Position numbers and translations under genes: made by a program. Source: Semisulcospira habei (Eukaryota > Mollusca > Gastropoda > Semisulcospiridae). From it: a DNA stretch of 64,000 bases. The stretch is taken from the NCBI GenBank assembly GCA_036245525.1, contig BTPG01000007.1, positions 127,405,053 to 127,469,052 on the forward strand. The letters are read 5' to 3'. Shown in pieces: positions 53,201-63,371 of this stretch (the stretch's first letter is position 1; each line of letters begins with the position of its first letter). Under the pieces are notes generated by a model that saw only the letters and a program-made list of their open reading frames with translations, had not been told where the DNA came from and ran no database searches.

Positions 53201-56200
53201 CTTAAATCACAAACCTGCTCACAAGTAAAGGAGGTAAAATCATCACTCTTGTATATTAAATTAATTATGAATTATGATAAATTTATATTCCTATTTTAAA
53301 TTTACCATGGCAATTTTGAATCCAAATCCTGGCTCTCCGAGCATGTTGTCCTTGGGGATGCGACAGTCTTCAAAGATCAAGTAACATGTGGATGTGGCCT
53401 TGATTCCCAGTTTGTCTTCCTTTTTTCCTCGTGACAGGCCCTCTGATGGGATGGGTACCAGAAATGCACTGATACCCTGAAAATAAGTGTGTACATTATT
53501 AGCAACTGATGGTCCCATTCTTGCTGACAAAGGTTTGTCTGACTGGCATTCTCAGGAAACTCAATCATTAAATGCCCAACAACCGTCAGTCAACCATCAG
53601 ATAAACAAGCATCACTGGCAATGTGATGATTACACACCAACACCCAGAATGCAAATGCAGCAATAGGCTGGCCACTCCATGTCGGCTGTCACTTTAACCC
53701 CATCACAGTTCACTGCTGGAAAAATGTGAACAACGAACCTAATCCCTGTCGGATGCAGGAGATTCTTTTCTTCTTGCTGACAGTATTGATATCTTAGTTC
53801 CTTGGTGGATTGATGGGATTATTCGGTATTGAATTTGCCCTGCACTTAAAGACATAATTTTGCATCAACTGGCAATGAACAGGTTAAGAGGACAACTGCA
53901 TACTTCTGAAAATGCTGGGGGTGGATTAATTTTTGCAAACAAGAAAAAGACTTCTACAGGCTTTCTGTTAACAGAAAATTCTCTGAATTTGACGGACAAA
54001 TTTTGACAGGGATGGAAAAAATGAAATGCCATCTGTCATGAGTATGGACAAATCTTGCGAAGAAAGAAGCGTCCAGTTGTGAATGTTACACTGCTGCTAT
54101 TTTTGGAAGGTAAAACACACCTGGCCCCACCACACCCGCTTATGCTTTTGGTGTACTAGTACATGTGCAGCTAAGCAATCAGTACTGATGTACTTATCCC
54201 AGTCATGTACTACAACACGATGTGGATCAACCATGATGAACTAGGGTAGCGTCAGAATAGCTTGGCGCCTTAGGGTGCTAAGCTATTCCGACATCACCCT
54301 TGAACTGTCATGGTCAATGTCTTCAGAACTGTGATGTACACCTCCAAGGATCTCTCAAAAATGTGATAAATTTGTCCTCAGGACTTAATGAATTAAAGTA
54401 AGCGACCGACTAAAGGGCATCTGGGACACATTTTTTGTCAAGCTGTCTGTCCCGATGACAGATAATTTTAAATCCTAGCGGAGAGCCTGTTCTGTATTAG
54501 TTGCTACAGCTGTAGAGGCTGAATGCCTGACTAACATTCCTTCACATTTTCACAATAAGCCATTAACAATAAATATTAATAAACTACCAAAACATGCATG
54601 CATACCTTGTGTTTTTTGCTTCTATCTGTTGTAGCAAAGACCTGTTATGAGAAACAGGAAAAAAAGTCAAAACAGCACTATATCCGCTATATGCAAATGA
54701 TCACAACGGATTTGTGCTACAAAGTGGTGTGATGAATCAATGTATTACTACTTTCAAATTTGTATCAAATTTGAATTCATGTATGGTAAACATTGTGCAT
54801 ACATTACATGTGCCTGCCCAATATTAAGATCAATTTGGGCAGGCCTGTAAATCATGTCACTATTGTTAGGTGGACAAACACGATGCAGCTAATCAAGCAA
54901 TATTCAACATTTCAATTTCCCATTACTAAAGCGTTGTAAGAATTAGACCACCCCCCCCCCTCCACCACCCCCCTCCCCTCCACCACCTCCCCCCCCCCCT
55001 CCACCACCCCTCCCCCCCCCCCCCCCCCTCTCTTTTGTGTGTATGGCCATTGGTTCACAGAACCGGCGGATGCCAGCAAATGGGGGTAAATTTACTGACC
55101 ACTGTGGCCTCTGCTTCGTATCCATTTGTGATCCAGGCTTTGGTGCCATTCAACACCCAGGAATCACCATCCAGACGGGCTGTAGTGCTAGCTGCTCCAG
55201 CGTCACTGCCATTACCTAAAATAGCACATCAGTCAGCAAGATTCCTTATCATAATAATAACAAATATTGATAATAATAAAACAACAAGGCAAAGCCCTTA
55301 TTATGGCTAACATGTATTCATGACCAATCCACACAATAAGTGTGACCATTGTGACCCTGACCTTTCCAACAGGTCACTAAAATGAGCAAGTGTTCAAGTG
55401 TCTAAACATAAGTAAAGGGTTGGCTTTTGTACAAGTGAAATCTGAGTTTTCTCAAAATGTATGCTTTTGCACAAATTTGTCAAAGCTCTTTAACCCTTGA
55501 CCGCTGTGAGGGGTCGAATAAATTAGTATGCATAGAAAGGTGTTATCATCAGCTACCTTCATGCCAAATGTTAGTGCAAACTTTGCAAAAACTTTGACAA
55601 AACTACAATTCTATCAAAAACTGGCATTTTTGACACACTTGCCAGCCTCCTGTGACCCTTGACTTTGGATCCAAACTGGCATTTATAGAAAGGCCTTATC
55701 TTCAGGCATCTCAATACCATGTTTGGGTTTTAAGTTGAAAATAGTATCTGAGAAATTTTTTGGGGTGAAAATATGGCTATTTGTGACCCCTTTCTGGACC
55801 CCATGACCTTTGACCTTGTGAGGGGACCACTACATAAGTAAGCATAGAAAGGTCTTATCATCAGCTACCTTCATGCCAAATATCACTGAACAAAAACTCA
55901 TTTTTCATACATTTGCCAACCTCCTGTGACCCTTGAACTTTCCCGAGCGATCATCCAAATTAGTAATAATATGCACAGAAAGGTCTTACATCAGGCATCC
56001 CTGTACCATGTTTGGTTTAGAAGTTGAAAATAGTATTTGCGGAGAAACAATTTGTGTTAAAATATGGCTATTTGTTACCCCTTTGTGGACCCCCTGTGAC
56101 CTTGACCTTTGAGAGAGGTCACTGCAATTGTTATGCTTAGAAAGGATTTATCACAAAGTACCCTTGGCCAAGTTTGAAGTCTGAGGCTTGAATAGCCTCT

Positions 56201-58795
56201 GAGAAAATGCCAACGTTAAAGTTTACCACAAACGACATGACACCCAGACGACGGATGGCCCATTACATAAACTAACGTTTGCTATTGCACATGAGCCAAA
56301 GATAACATAGTCGCCCTTGCTTATAACAAAGTCAGATAAAATAAAGGCTGCATATCAGTTCTTTTTCAGAGTTGCCCACCACAAACAATTTCTACGTAAA
56401 TTACTTCGTTGAAGTAAAACCTCTATTATAACAACACAAAATGTCAAGTCCCCTGGTCTTGTTTATAACCAGAGTTTACTGTAATAATAACAATAATAAT
56501 CATAATAATATTAATATGAATAATAATGCTACACTATTAAACTAAAACCCCTATAACTTTTCCTAGTTACCTGTAAAATACTAACTGCTATGCTTTCAAC
56601 AATCTGAAGAAGTAACAACAAACAAATTTGGATCTGGCGGTGCATACATCTTTATGTTCCATCTGACCAACTACACACATTTCTAATAACCAGCAATTAC
56701 ATAAGTCCCAAAACACCATCTTCAGAGGAAAAATTTCATACCTGGTTCACTTAAAGCAAAGCAGCCTACTCTGTCCCCATGGAGAAATGGTTTCAGGAAA
56801 AGTTCTTTTTGAGCTGGTGTTGCATACTTCTGTATAGGTCCCAGGTACAGGCTCTGATCACAACATATAAATCAATACAGAAGTAGATTGTGCATGCCCT
56901 ATGTGTGAAATAAATGTTCAAAAGCAAGTGCATCTACCTTACCACTAACACTCATTATACGCTTGTAATGTGTACATAAGATATGTTATGACCAGCAAGA
57001 TATGTTATGACCAGCAAGATATATTATGACCATGATAGTTCAGTTAGTGCCAATCAGCTTGGCACCACAGCACTCAACATCCCACTTTACTTTTATTGCC
57101 TAGTCACATACACAATAAGTGTGACTGTGAGCATGCAGTCAGACTACTGGCAGGTCAGAATGACAGGACACATGCTTACATTGTTGACACTCATGATACA
57201 GCCAGTTGAGGCACAGCCACGAGATATCTCCTCCATGGCGACAGCATAGGCAAGATAGTCCAGCCCTGTTCCTCCCTCTGCCTCAGGTATGTCCATGCAC
57301 AACATGCCTAGTTCACCAAGCTTCTTCACCTGCAATCACCCATACAGGTACATGGGTGAAAGCTGACAACTATGAAAATACTGCAAGGGTCCAGAGCTGT
57401 CTTGGTTTTGGTCATGTCAAACAATATTCCTTTTACAAGCATTTCCTAGCTGATATTTAAATCGCAGGGTCACATTGGTTTGGCCCCTTTCAAGCTAATC
57501 ACTAAATCAAGGTCTGCATCAATATCACGGTCGCTTTAACTCCTCATCCTACATGTATGTTGTGTTATTCTTTTGAGAGTATGTGTGTGTTGATCATAGG
57601 AAAGATCCAATATTCATTTGAGTTATTTTGGATAGTAATTATATACCGTTTTAGTAGGATTCATTTTCTTTTGCACAGAGAATTGCGATCAATTTTTGTT
57701 TTGACGCATATTTTTGCTACAATGTTGTAAGGTTTGACCTACATTAGACTGGAAGGTTCGAGCAGGGTCACAATCTTTCTACTTGTAGTGACCTCAGATA
57801 TGACATCAAAGTAAATATGTTTCGCAACAGTTTGCAACAATTACAGAAATCACGGATTTCCCGGAATTAGTCAAAGTTTGTATAAAGTTGTAGGCAGATC
57901 TAGAGTGTTCATTTCTCATGAATATTAATGAGTTTTGGTTAAGTTTTCTTTTCTGATTGGTTGTGTGAATTTGCTGGATTGTTCTGGAAATATGTAATAG
58001 TATAAAAAGACGGTGTTAGAAAATATGTGTGTACATTGTATGAGAGAGGCAGTGTCAAAAGTGTTTGATGCATTGTGGAGGAGACAGTGTAACAGTGTTA
58101 GTGCATTTGAGGACACAATGTGCTGAGAGTGCATCGTGAGAATAAAATATTGTTGGAACTGTTACTTCTGTGTGGTCCGCTACAACCTTGTGCCACATGG
58201 GACGAGTTGCAGCTGAGTGAAGTTTCTTTACAAGAACCCTGTGTGTGCATCTGGTGTGATTGTATCATACTATGACTACCACTTAACAATGACCGAGCAT
58301 AAATACAAAATACATGTTAATAGGCTGTTTGTTTAACCCATTCAGCCCTGACGCACTACAGCAGGAGATTGGTCAACCATAATTCAAGGGTAGTGCCAGA
58401 TTAGTTTAGCACCTATCGGCACCAAGATAATGTCACTGCCCTTGAATTATCATGGTCAATCCATCTCCTGCAACAGGTGCATAGTCATTAGACGACGCCT
58501 CCAAAATTTGAGAAATATGTGCGCCGGGCTGAATGAGTTAATTCTTTCTACCATGTCCAAAGTCCTCAAGCCAATTGTTTTAACTTGAGGAATTGGGCAA
58601 AGTATATGCAGAAAACCTGTATTACCTGTTCTTTGGGAAACTTGCATTCTTTGTCTAATTTTGCAGCAATGGGCACAAGTTCATTGTCTGCAAAATCACG
58701 ACATGTCCTGCGTAGCATTTCGTGTGTGTCTGGAAGGCTGGCCAAACTGGCAACACCTCGTACACTTCCCTGGTCTGGGACGGATATGCTGCATC
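44089..58795 (-). CDS. ACADS: Short-chain acyl-CoA dehydrogenase (mitochondrial), exons 2-12
   Basis: Eleven exons on the minus strand with consensus GT-AG junctions and matching phases: 58626-58795, 57180-57329, 56742-56853, 55100-55215, 54606-54641, 53306-53476, 51284-51340, 48101-48181, 46574-46669, 44668-44724, 44089-44238. Together they give about 398 residues, nearly the family length (~410 with the transit peptide). It catalyses the FAD-dependent first step of beta-oxidation of C4-C6 acyl-CoAs in the mitochondrial matrix, passing electrons to ETF. Both family signatures are present ([33 protein letters not shown]), and the catalytic Glu lies in [17 protein letters not shown]-type, GKKEDKLGI and [10 protein letters not shown] blocks favour ACADS over ACADSB. 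Introns are long and full of transposons, yet no exon is damaged. The first exon is uncertain (see 60412-60468). Confidence 0.93.
44401..44465 (+). repeat. H1-type hairpin fragment in the last ACADS intron
   Basis: GACCATGATACACC ... GGCACTGCCCTTGAACTATC with CCATCTCCTGCTATGG; only one arm is well kept. Confidence 0.45.
44668..44724 (-). CDS. ACADS: ACADS exon 11
   Basis: 19 codons, [19 protein letters not shown], phase 0 at both ends, bounded by TGTGCAG and CAG|GTGATC. Confidence 0.93.
44794..46082 (+). mobile_element. Pearl-like element PL9, split by a solo LTR
   Basis: Head at 44794, interrupted in the CCTTTGTGAGT block at 45011, resumes at 45733. Tail ACTTTTGCTATTGCATGAGA, TCC near 46080. 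Confidence 0.7.
45012..45732 (-). mobile_element. Solo LTR, copy 3
   Basis: A 721-bp LTR homologous to 28416-29140 in the opposite orientation, with terminal TGTTA/TAACA. The 5-bp flanks TGAGT and TGAAT fit a duplicated target with one change. No internal sequence is left. Confidence 0.75.
46185..46345 (-). repeat. Retroelement 3' end with (ATC)n tail
   Basis: On the minus strand, CTGAATAAATAAAGATTCAT followed by (CATCAT)n. A (AAG)n run follows at 46321-46340. Similar to 19394-19430. Confidence 0.4.
46574..46669 (-). CDS. ACADS: ACADS exon 10
   Basis: 32 codons from [18 protein letters not shown] to AGKPYTK; acceptor TATTCAG, donor AAG|GTAAGT. Helical C-terminal domain. Confidence 0.95.
46741..47735 (+). 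mobile_element. Pearl-like element PL10
   Basis: Head, five or so tandem units, and tail ACTTTTGCTTCACATGTGAG, CC. A second partial unit with its own tail continues to 47873. Confidence 0.75.
48101..48181 (-). CDS. ACADS: ACADS exon 9
   Basis: 27 codons, [20 protein letters not shown] then AKMQSIQ; acceptor TTGTGCAG, donor CAG|GTAATT. Confidence 0.95.
48338..48724 (-). mobile_element. SINE-like element S6
   Basis: Full length, within ACADS intron 8. Target duplication TCTACTGGAAAC at 48326-48337 and 48725-48736. Confidence 0.85.
48965..50880 (+). mobile_element. Pearl-like element PL11, split by a DNA transposon
   Basis: Head-like GGCTCACATGTGACTAGTCA at 48980, interrupted at GCATAGA near 49204, resuming TAGAAAGGTGTTATTATCAG at 50514. 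The tail is missing. Confidence 0.65.
49205..50513. mobile_element. 1.3-kb non-autonomous DNA transposon
   Basis: 12-bp terminal inverted repeats CACGGCAGTTTA / TAAACTGCCGTG, with a further related subterminal block (TTGCTCTCTTTAGTT versus AACTAAAGAGCAGT). TAGA is repeated on both sides (4-bp duplication). The interior has no transposase frame. Superfamily not assigned; CAC ends with a 4-bp duplication would fit Chapaev-like CACTA relatives. Confidence 0.6.
51284..51340 (-). CDS. ACADS: ACADS exon 8
   Basis: 19 codons, [19 protein letters not shown]; acceptor TTTTCAG, donor CAG|GTATAC. Confidence 0.94.
51385..53135 (-). pseudogene. L2/CR1-like LINE fragment, interrupted
   Basis: Minus-strand RT remnants. 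At 52840-53130: [24 protein letters not shown], [16 protein letters not shown] and [13 protein letters not shown] blocks in shifting frames. At 51652-51903: [37 protein letters not shown] and [20 protein letters not shown], the C-terminal region. Near 51385-51440 is a GCGCATTATAAATA end with (ATT)n. A ~0.68-kb non-LINE segment (about 52065-52745) separates the two parts. Confidence 0.65.
52065..52745. other. Insertion inside the L2-like fragment
   Basis: Begins GTGCTAACCCAAACAAACCC and ends GGGGAAAGAGTTAAGC, recalling the TTAA foldback ends, but no clear inverted arms. Not identified. Confidence 0.35.
53306..53476 (-). CDS. ACADS: ACADS exon 7
   Basis: 57 codons starting [20 protein letters not shown] and ending GFGFKIAM; includes [20 protein letters not shown]. 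Acceptor TTTTCAG, donor ATG|GTAAAT. Confidence 0.96.
53694..53887 (+). mobile_element. H2-type foldback element, diverged
   Basis: TTAACCCCATCACAGTTCAC start and GGCAATGAACAGGTTAA end; the central hairpin is largely lost. Confidence 0.6.
54200..54397 (+). mobile_element. H1-type foldback element, diverged
   Basis: Arms AGAATAGCTTGGCGCC and GGTGCTAAGCTATTCCGACA, GTGGATCAACCATGATGA and CTGTCATGGTCAATG; ends GAATTAA. Confidence 0.6.
54606..54641 (-). CDS. ACADS: ACADS exon 6 (36-nt micro-exon)
   Basis: 12 codons, [12 protein letters not shown], between CATAACAG and AAG|GTATGC. Phase 0 on both sides; its residues are required to keep the beta-domain continuous. Confidence 0.92.
54949..55031 (-). 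repeat. G-rich tract just downstream of ACADS exon 5
   Basis: On the sense (minus) strand, long G runs separated by GTGGTGGA and GAGG start about 70 nt after the exon 5 donor. Strong G-quadruplex potential. The run is in the intron that precedes the micro-exon. Confidence 0.7.
55100..55215 (-). CDS. ACADS: ACADS exon 5
   Basis: Completes the glycine split from exon 4, then [20 protein letters not shown] and [18 protein letters not shown]. The substrate/FAD-contacting loop is intact. Acceptor ATTTTAG, donor GTG|GTCAGT. Confidence 0.95.
55282..56302 (+). mobile_element. Pearl-like element PL12
   Basis: Head (GGCAAAGCCCTTATTATGGC), about five units, and tail ACGTTTGCTATTGCACATGA, GCC. Confidence 0.75.
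56742..56853 (-). CDS. ACADS: ACADS exon 4
   Basis: 37 codons plus one base: [37 protein letters not shown] then G. Carries the first half of the FAD signature. Acceptor GATCAG, donor CAG|GTATGA. Confidence 0.95.
57030..57085 (+). repeat. H1-type hairpin fragment
   Basis: GACCATGATAGTTCAGTTAG, then GTGCCAATCAGCTTGGCACC; arm pairing is only partial. Confidence 0.4.
57180..57329 (-). CDS. ACADS: ACADS exon 3
   Basis: 50 codons starting [20 protein letters not shown] and ending [10 protein letters not shown]. Acceptor ATTGCAG, donor AAT|GTAAGC. Confidence 0.96.
57545..58289 (+). mobile_element. Solo LTR, copy 2
   Basis: Homologous to 28416-29140 over its length, including GTATAAAAAGACGG and AATAAA; ends CACTTAACA. 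Inside ACADS intron 2. Its 5' end is not well defined. Confidence 0.65.
58333..58541 (+). mobile_element. TTAA foldback element, H1 type (copy 7)
   Basis: TTAACCCATTCAGCCC start and GCTGAATGAGTTAA end, just 85 bp from the ACADS exon 2 donor. Uses the AATTCAAGGGTAGTGCC arm variant. Confidence 0.7.
58626..58795 (-). CDS. ACADS: ACADS exon 2
   Basis: Two bases completing a codon, then 56 codons from [10 protein letters not shown] through [20 protein letters not shown] to FPKEQ. The start of the mature enzyme is expected within this exon. It requires one base of a split codon from the preceding exon. Acceptor TTATGCAG, donor CAG|GTAATA. Confidence 0.93.
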
Positions 58796-60411
58796 CTGCA
58801 TAAGTAAGCGGTAGATTACTTGCCGATTCAGTAACATGCAACAAAAATGTGAGCACTTAACTGTTTGGCGTAAATCATTTTTGAAAACCACTTTGTTATG
58901 ACATTCTGACATCTCTTTGGCTGTTGGTATCACTTTTTGTTGCAGTGATTCCTGTAGAAATCAATGTAACAAAAGGTGCTTCTGAGGGCCAAAGTGGTAA
59001 TTCTATCTTTTGCTGGGATTTTCTTATTTTTACACGCTTCACAATCATGTACCTTCTTAGTCTGGAATTTTCTATCAGACTGTTGGGTAGGTTTCCTGTT
59101 TATAAAGGCCCACCCCACCCATCACCACCCAGCTGTTGCCTCCCCCTTACCCGAAGCACCTACTTTTCCATATTTCTGCGGTTGGCAAAAAAGGTGCTCA
59201 CACATGCCATTTGGACCCCCCTGCTTTTCGATATATATATATCGGCAGTTGGTGAGAGGGTGTTCACACACGTTTGGCCCATCCCATTTGAGAAATGACC
59301 CATAGGGCTCAGGAAGCTGACGTCATCACGCTAGTCATGGTGGCTATCTTGAGAGGATAAGCAACTCATGCGCTCATCGGGAAATCGCTGTCAGGACTAT
59401 GTCAGGAAAGTCTATAAGCAATAACAATTAACAGCACGTCTTGCCACCACCGTAGGAAACTGCTAACCAAAATCTGTTTTTTTTGTTTCCAAAGAGAAAG
59501 AAACATGAAAAAAAAAACGTGTTGAAACACTGCTTCACTACTATCTGAAGTCTATCACTAGGCTAGCGTGTCCTCTCAAGATGGCAGCATGGCAGCTGAC
59601 ATTCCTAGGGAACGCGAGGAACTTCCCACGCCCTATTGGATTCGTACTTTGCGGGCTAATGACCCATACATTTTCAGAATGAACCCTGGGTCTTTGAGCC
59701 TTGCTGGCTGCGGACATTCCTTTCTCCCATAGAATGATAGATTGTTTACAGCATACAGGTCAATCATTCTTGAAAACAACTCTGTTATGAAATGTAGAGC
59801 AAGATCTATATATTCTTCTTCTAATGCTATTTGGTAGTGCGGAATGCTCTTTACTTTAGTTATTCTTTAGTTAACCTCTTCAGTCAATATCCCAAAGAGG
59901 ACTCGAGGGTGTAGATTCGACGGCGAGGCCTACCGTACCTTTTGACGATGTTTTTTACCAGCTCAGAGTGAGCGCAACTGACCCTGACACATAACAATGA
60001 AAAATAAAGGTCAGCAAAAAGCCAGAAATGAGAATACATTATATTTCGTTATCATGAAGAGGTCTCTGAACTCAAGATTATGAAAGTCGAGCAGACGTCT
60101 TTTTCGCATGCCGGTTGCCCGACAGGAAAAGAAAACTGCGAGGAAACGAACGTACGGTACGCAAACAATCCAAATAACATTATCCATATTATAATCTCAT
60201 TCATATCAATTACGAATTACCTCTAAGTTTGGACGCCGCGCTCCGCAAAAACGAAGTGCGAGCAAGCGTCTTCAAGCTTGCCATTCTTTAAATGGGGTTT
60301 CTGTTTTCACGCAAAAGAGTGCGAAGTGGGCAAAGTTCACAAAGAAAAAATCACTCGCGTGAAATAATGGTGGTCTTTTAAGTAAGACGTTGCCTCCCCT
60401 AGTCCACTGAC
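58796..60411. other. Unannotated stretch, probably ACADS intron 1
   Basis: No repeat family of the window is recognised here. A few open frames (58924-59305) have no domain. Confidence 0.45.
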
Positions 60412-60468
60412 CTTTCCGATATGCCACTTAGCAGCCAGCCGAGAGCATCCACTCATCTTAGCAGCCAT
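60412..60468 (-). CDS. ACADS: Candidate ACADS exon 1 (mitochondrial leader)
   Basis: An ATG followed by MAAKMSGCSRLAAKWHIGK (basic, Ser/Ala-rich, no acidic residue, typical of a matrix-targeting leader) runs to an AAG|GTCAGT donor. Weakness: it ends in phase 0, whereas exon 2 needs one extra base, so direct joining would shift the frame. Either another small exon lies between or this is not exon 1. A damaged copy is at ~63755-63885. Confidence 0.35.
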
Positions 60469-60726
60469 GTTATGATGTACCGAAACAGACTAAATAAAAG
60501 AAACTGTGATAAATATTGGGATCGCCAGGGGATCTCCAGAATCATGAAGTAGACACAACAAACCTTTTAATAAAAAAAATCAACAAATTAAATTGAAATG
60601 AATAAATAAAATTAATGATTACTCCCAAGTTTGATCAAAGCACACTCAGGCTGGCACACACACCAAAAAAGATAAGAAAGAAGGGTGCGCTACGTAAGTC
60701 AGTGACTGGAAGTAGTGAATATAGAA

Positions 60727-60742
60727 GGGGGGGGGGGGGGAG
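60727..60742. repeat. Poly-G run
   Basis: Pure G run within an otherwise unannotated stretch (60560-60960). Confidence 0.8.
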
Positions 60743-61033
60743 GGGGCGTATTGCATATTCACTATATTTCCAGCTCCTTGATGCATGGAAATTTAGATCT
60801 AGGTCCTCCAAAGGGGGTCCAGATTGTTTGCCGGTGTGGACGGCTGTCAGTAGCCGGTTTCGGTCTTGGCCGGACTTCGTCAGTCAGCCGCACACCATTC
60901 GGTTACAACTACTCAATAAATCAAACCAAATAATGCGTCGTTATAGAGGTAAATAAACAAATTTTTTAAAAAAAGATAATAAATAAATAAGTACAGCAAT
61001 TTTGGCACAACGAAGAGATTTGCGATTAACCGT

Positions 61034-61037
<4 letters not shown>

Positions 61038-61066
<29 letters not shown>
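61038..61066. repeat. Poly-A run joined to an LTR-end-like repeat
   Basis: About 29 A, then the reverse complement of 31521-31590 (to 61130). Confidence 0.6.
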
Positions 61067-61068
<2 letters not shown>

Positions 61069-61582
61069 CCCCAACGGAGAAAGAAACATGCTTAGAAAAG
61101 ACGGTTACAACACAATATATTATCCGGGTTAACCGTTATTAGCTGAAACACCTCTACACGCTGACTGAGAAGATCCTTCCATAAATAAATTTGTCAGTGT
61201 TCTCCGTTAGTCTATCGTGGACGGGATAAGGCGCGATAAAACAGTAATGAGTATGTAAGGAAGCATGTAATGATAAGCAGTTAAAGGGCAAAACGGATCC
61301 TTTTGTCGGCATCAGGCAGAACTGACTCGGACAAGGGCCCCATCAAAGCGGCGATTTGTTCCTTAATTAAAAAGTCAGTCAGTGCAACGTTTTTAGTGTT
61401 TTAGCTTATGATGGACGGGATAGGGCCATATGAAATAGTTATGAATGTGTTCAGGAAGCAATTCCATAAGACAAACTGACACTAAATGACGCATCGTTTT
61501 TCTCTGTATCAGACGGTATTGCTAACTGAAAGCACTCAACTGAAGCTGCCAGTGAAGACTGACGCAAGGCGGCCAATCCTTC

Positions 61583-61779
61583 CTTACCTCATTCAGTCCC
61601 GACCACCACAGCAAGATATGGCTCGACCATGATAGTTCAAGCCCGGTCAGTGGTGCCAGAATAGCTTGGCGCACCCTTGCCCGGAACTATCATGGTCGAT
61701 CTGTCTCCTGAATTGTAATGCAGTCCTCATAGGACACTCCAAAATGTGGGTATTTGGTACTTGGGACACAATGAGTTAA
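61583..61779 (+). mobile_element. H1-type foldback element in the tandem array
   Basis: TTACCTCATTCAGTCCC start (TTAA decayed) and CAATGAGTTAA end. The hairpin is disturbed in the right arm. Confidence 0.65.
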
Positions 61780-61872
61780 TAAGCGGAACATTTTTGGTCT
61801 CTTAACCTATGATGGACGGAATAGGGCCCTCCACTGACTGAGAACTGAAACCGCATGGCGGCCAATCTTTCC

Positions 61873-62093
61873 TTAACCCATATCATACTGAGGCTAAAAG
61901 CTTTACTTTTGTACACTGCCACTGACATGCAAGCTACATTAGTAGTAGATAAGGATAGACCAATGGCTTTAGTTCAAGGGTGGTGCCAGAATAGCTTGGC
62001 GCCTAAAGGTGCCAAGCTATTCTGGCACTACCCTTGAATTATTTGAGTCAAACTTATTTCACACGCTGGTGTATTCCGAATGATACGGGTTAA
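61873..62093 (+). mobile_element. TTAA foldback element, H4 type (copy 2)
   Basis: TTAACCCATATCATACTGAG start, GATACGGGTTAA end. Hairpin GTGCCAGAATAGCTTGGCGC / GGTGCCAAGCTATTCTGGCA inside. Same subfamily as 32872-33068. Confidence 0.7.
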
Positions 62094-62325
62094 CAAGGAC
62101 AGTACTTTTGGTGTTTTTCTTGAACTTATGCGGAACGGACGGGATAGGGCCATATAAAATAGTTATGACTGTGTTCAGGAAGCATTTCCATATTAAAAAA
62201 TGATAGGCATACTGTTACAGGGCACAACGCATCGTTTTGCCATCAGACGGCATTGAATGAAGCACCTCTTCTGACTGACAAGACGCATGGAAAGCCAATA
62301 CTTCCTTCAATACGTGCAACGTGGG

Positions 62326-62328
<3 letters not shown>

Positions 62329-62401
<73 letters not shown>
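62329..62401. repeat. (GT)n microsatellite
   Basis: About 35 GT units with no interruption. Confidence 0.95.
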
Positions 62402-62405
<4 letters not shown>

Positions 62406-62471
62406 CTTTTAACCTATAAAGGACTGGATAGGGCCATACAAAATAGTATGTGTTCAGGAAGCATTTCTAAA

Positions 62472-62940
62472 CAAAAATGGCAGAGCCCTTAAGGCTTACA
62501 TGTAGGACCGATCAACATAATTAATCTAACCTCTATGCCCTTGCTCTTTTAGACAGGTCACTAAAATAAGCAAGTGTTCTAACATAAAGAAAGGTTTGGT
62601 TATCAAAATTGCACCTATTTCGGAAATCCAGGTTTTCTCAAAATTTACACATTTTTCACTTTTGTGGACCTCCCATGACTTTTGACCATTGTGAGTAGTG
62701 AGCCAAATTAGTATGCATAGAAAGATGTTATCATCAGCTACCTTTCTGCTACATCATGACTTGTTTGGTTGAACAGTTTTGCAAAAATCCTGAGTTGAAA
62801 CAAAATACAATTCTGAAAGAAAATAGACATTATTTGCTGATCTCTTGTGACCCTTGACCTTTCCGAGGGGTTGTCTAAATTAGAATGCATAGCCGGGAAG
62901 GTCTTACCATCAGGCATATGTGTAACAGGGTTGGGATGGA
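62472..62940 (+). mobile_element. Pearl-like element PL13 (truncated)
   Basis: Head AAATGGCAGAGCCCTTAAGG and two to three units; no tail. Confidence 0.65.
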
Positions 62941-63371
62941 AGTAAAACGGCGTAAAACCGAATGGCCAAACCTGCATTATTTCCTCGTACACACGATGAA
63001 ATCCCACTGAGGAATCCAAAACGGACACCAGCGTAACCAGATTTACTCATTCCGAAAGTCACTCGTTCAACTGTTTAATTCCTTTATGCGTTTGGCGGTT
63101 GTTTCAGGATGTATGAAACAACCGCCAAACATTTTTGTTCCCTTAACCTAGTGAAGGACGAGATAGGGCCATAGTTATGAATGTGTTCGGTAAGAATTTC
63201 CATATTAAAAAATCAGTGGTAGACACTTAGAGGGCACAACGCATCCTTTTGTACATCAGACAGTATTAACTGAAACAACAGTTATTTTGGTCTATTAGCC
63301 TATGCCGACGGACGAGATAGGGCCATATGCAATATTACGGAATGTGTTCAGTAAGCATTTCCATATCATAA

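Larger units (their letters stand above)
61200..63370 (+). repeat. Degenerate ~195-bp tandem array with insertions
   Basis: The landmark GGACGGGATAGGGCCATA (with variants) occurs near 61218, 61412, 61813, 62137, 62421, 63155 and 63310. Each is followed by GTGTTCAGGAAGCATTTCC and, where kept, AGGGCACAACGCATC and ATCAGACGGTATT. The first spacing is ~194 bp; the wider ones contain TTAA elements, a (GT)n run or a Pearl-like copy. Confidence 0.7.

Noticed and set aside
53291..53568. Two overlapping minus-strand frames treated as independent proteins
   Set aside because: Both are extensions of ACADS exon 7 beyond its splice sites; the family alignment and GT-AG signals fix the exon at 53306-53476.
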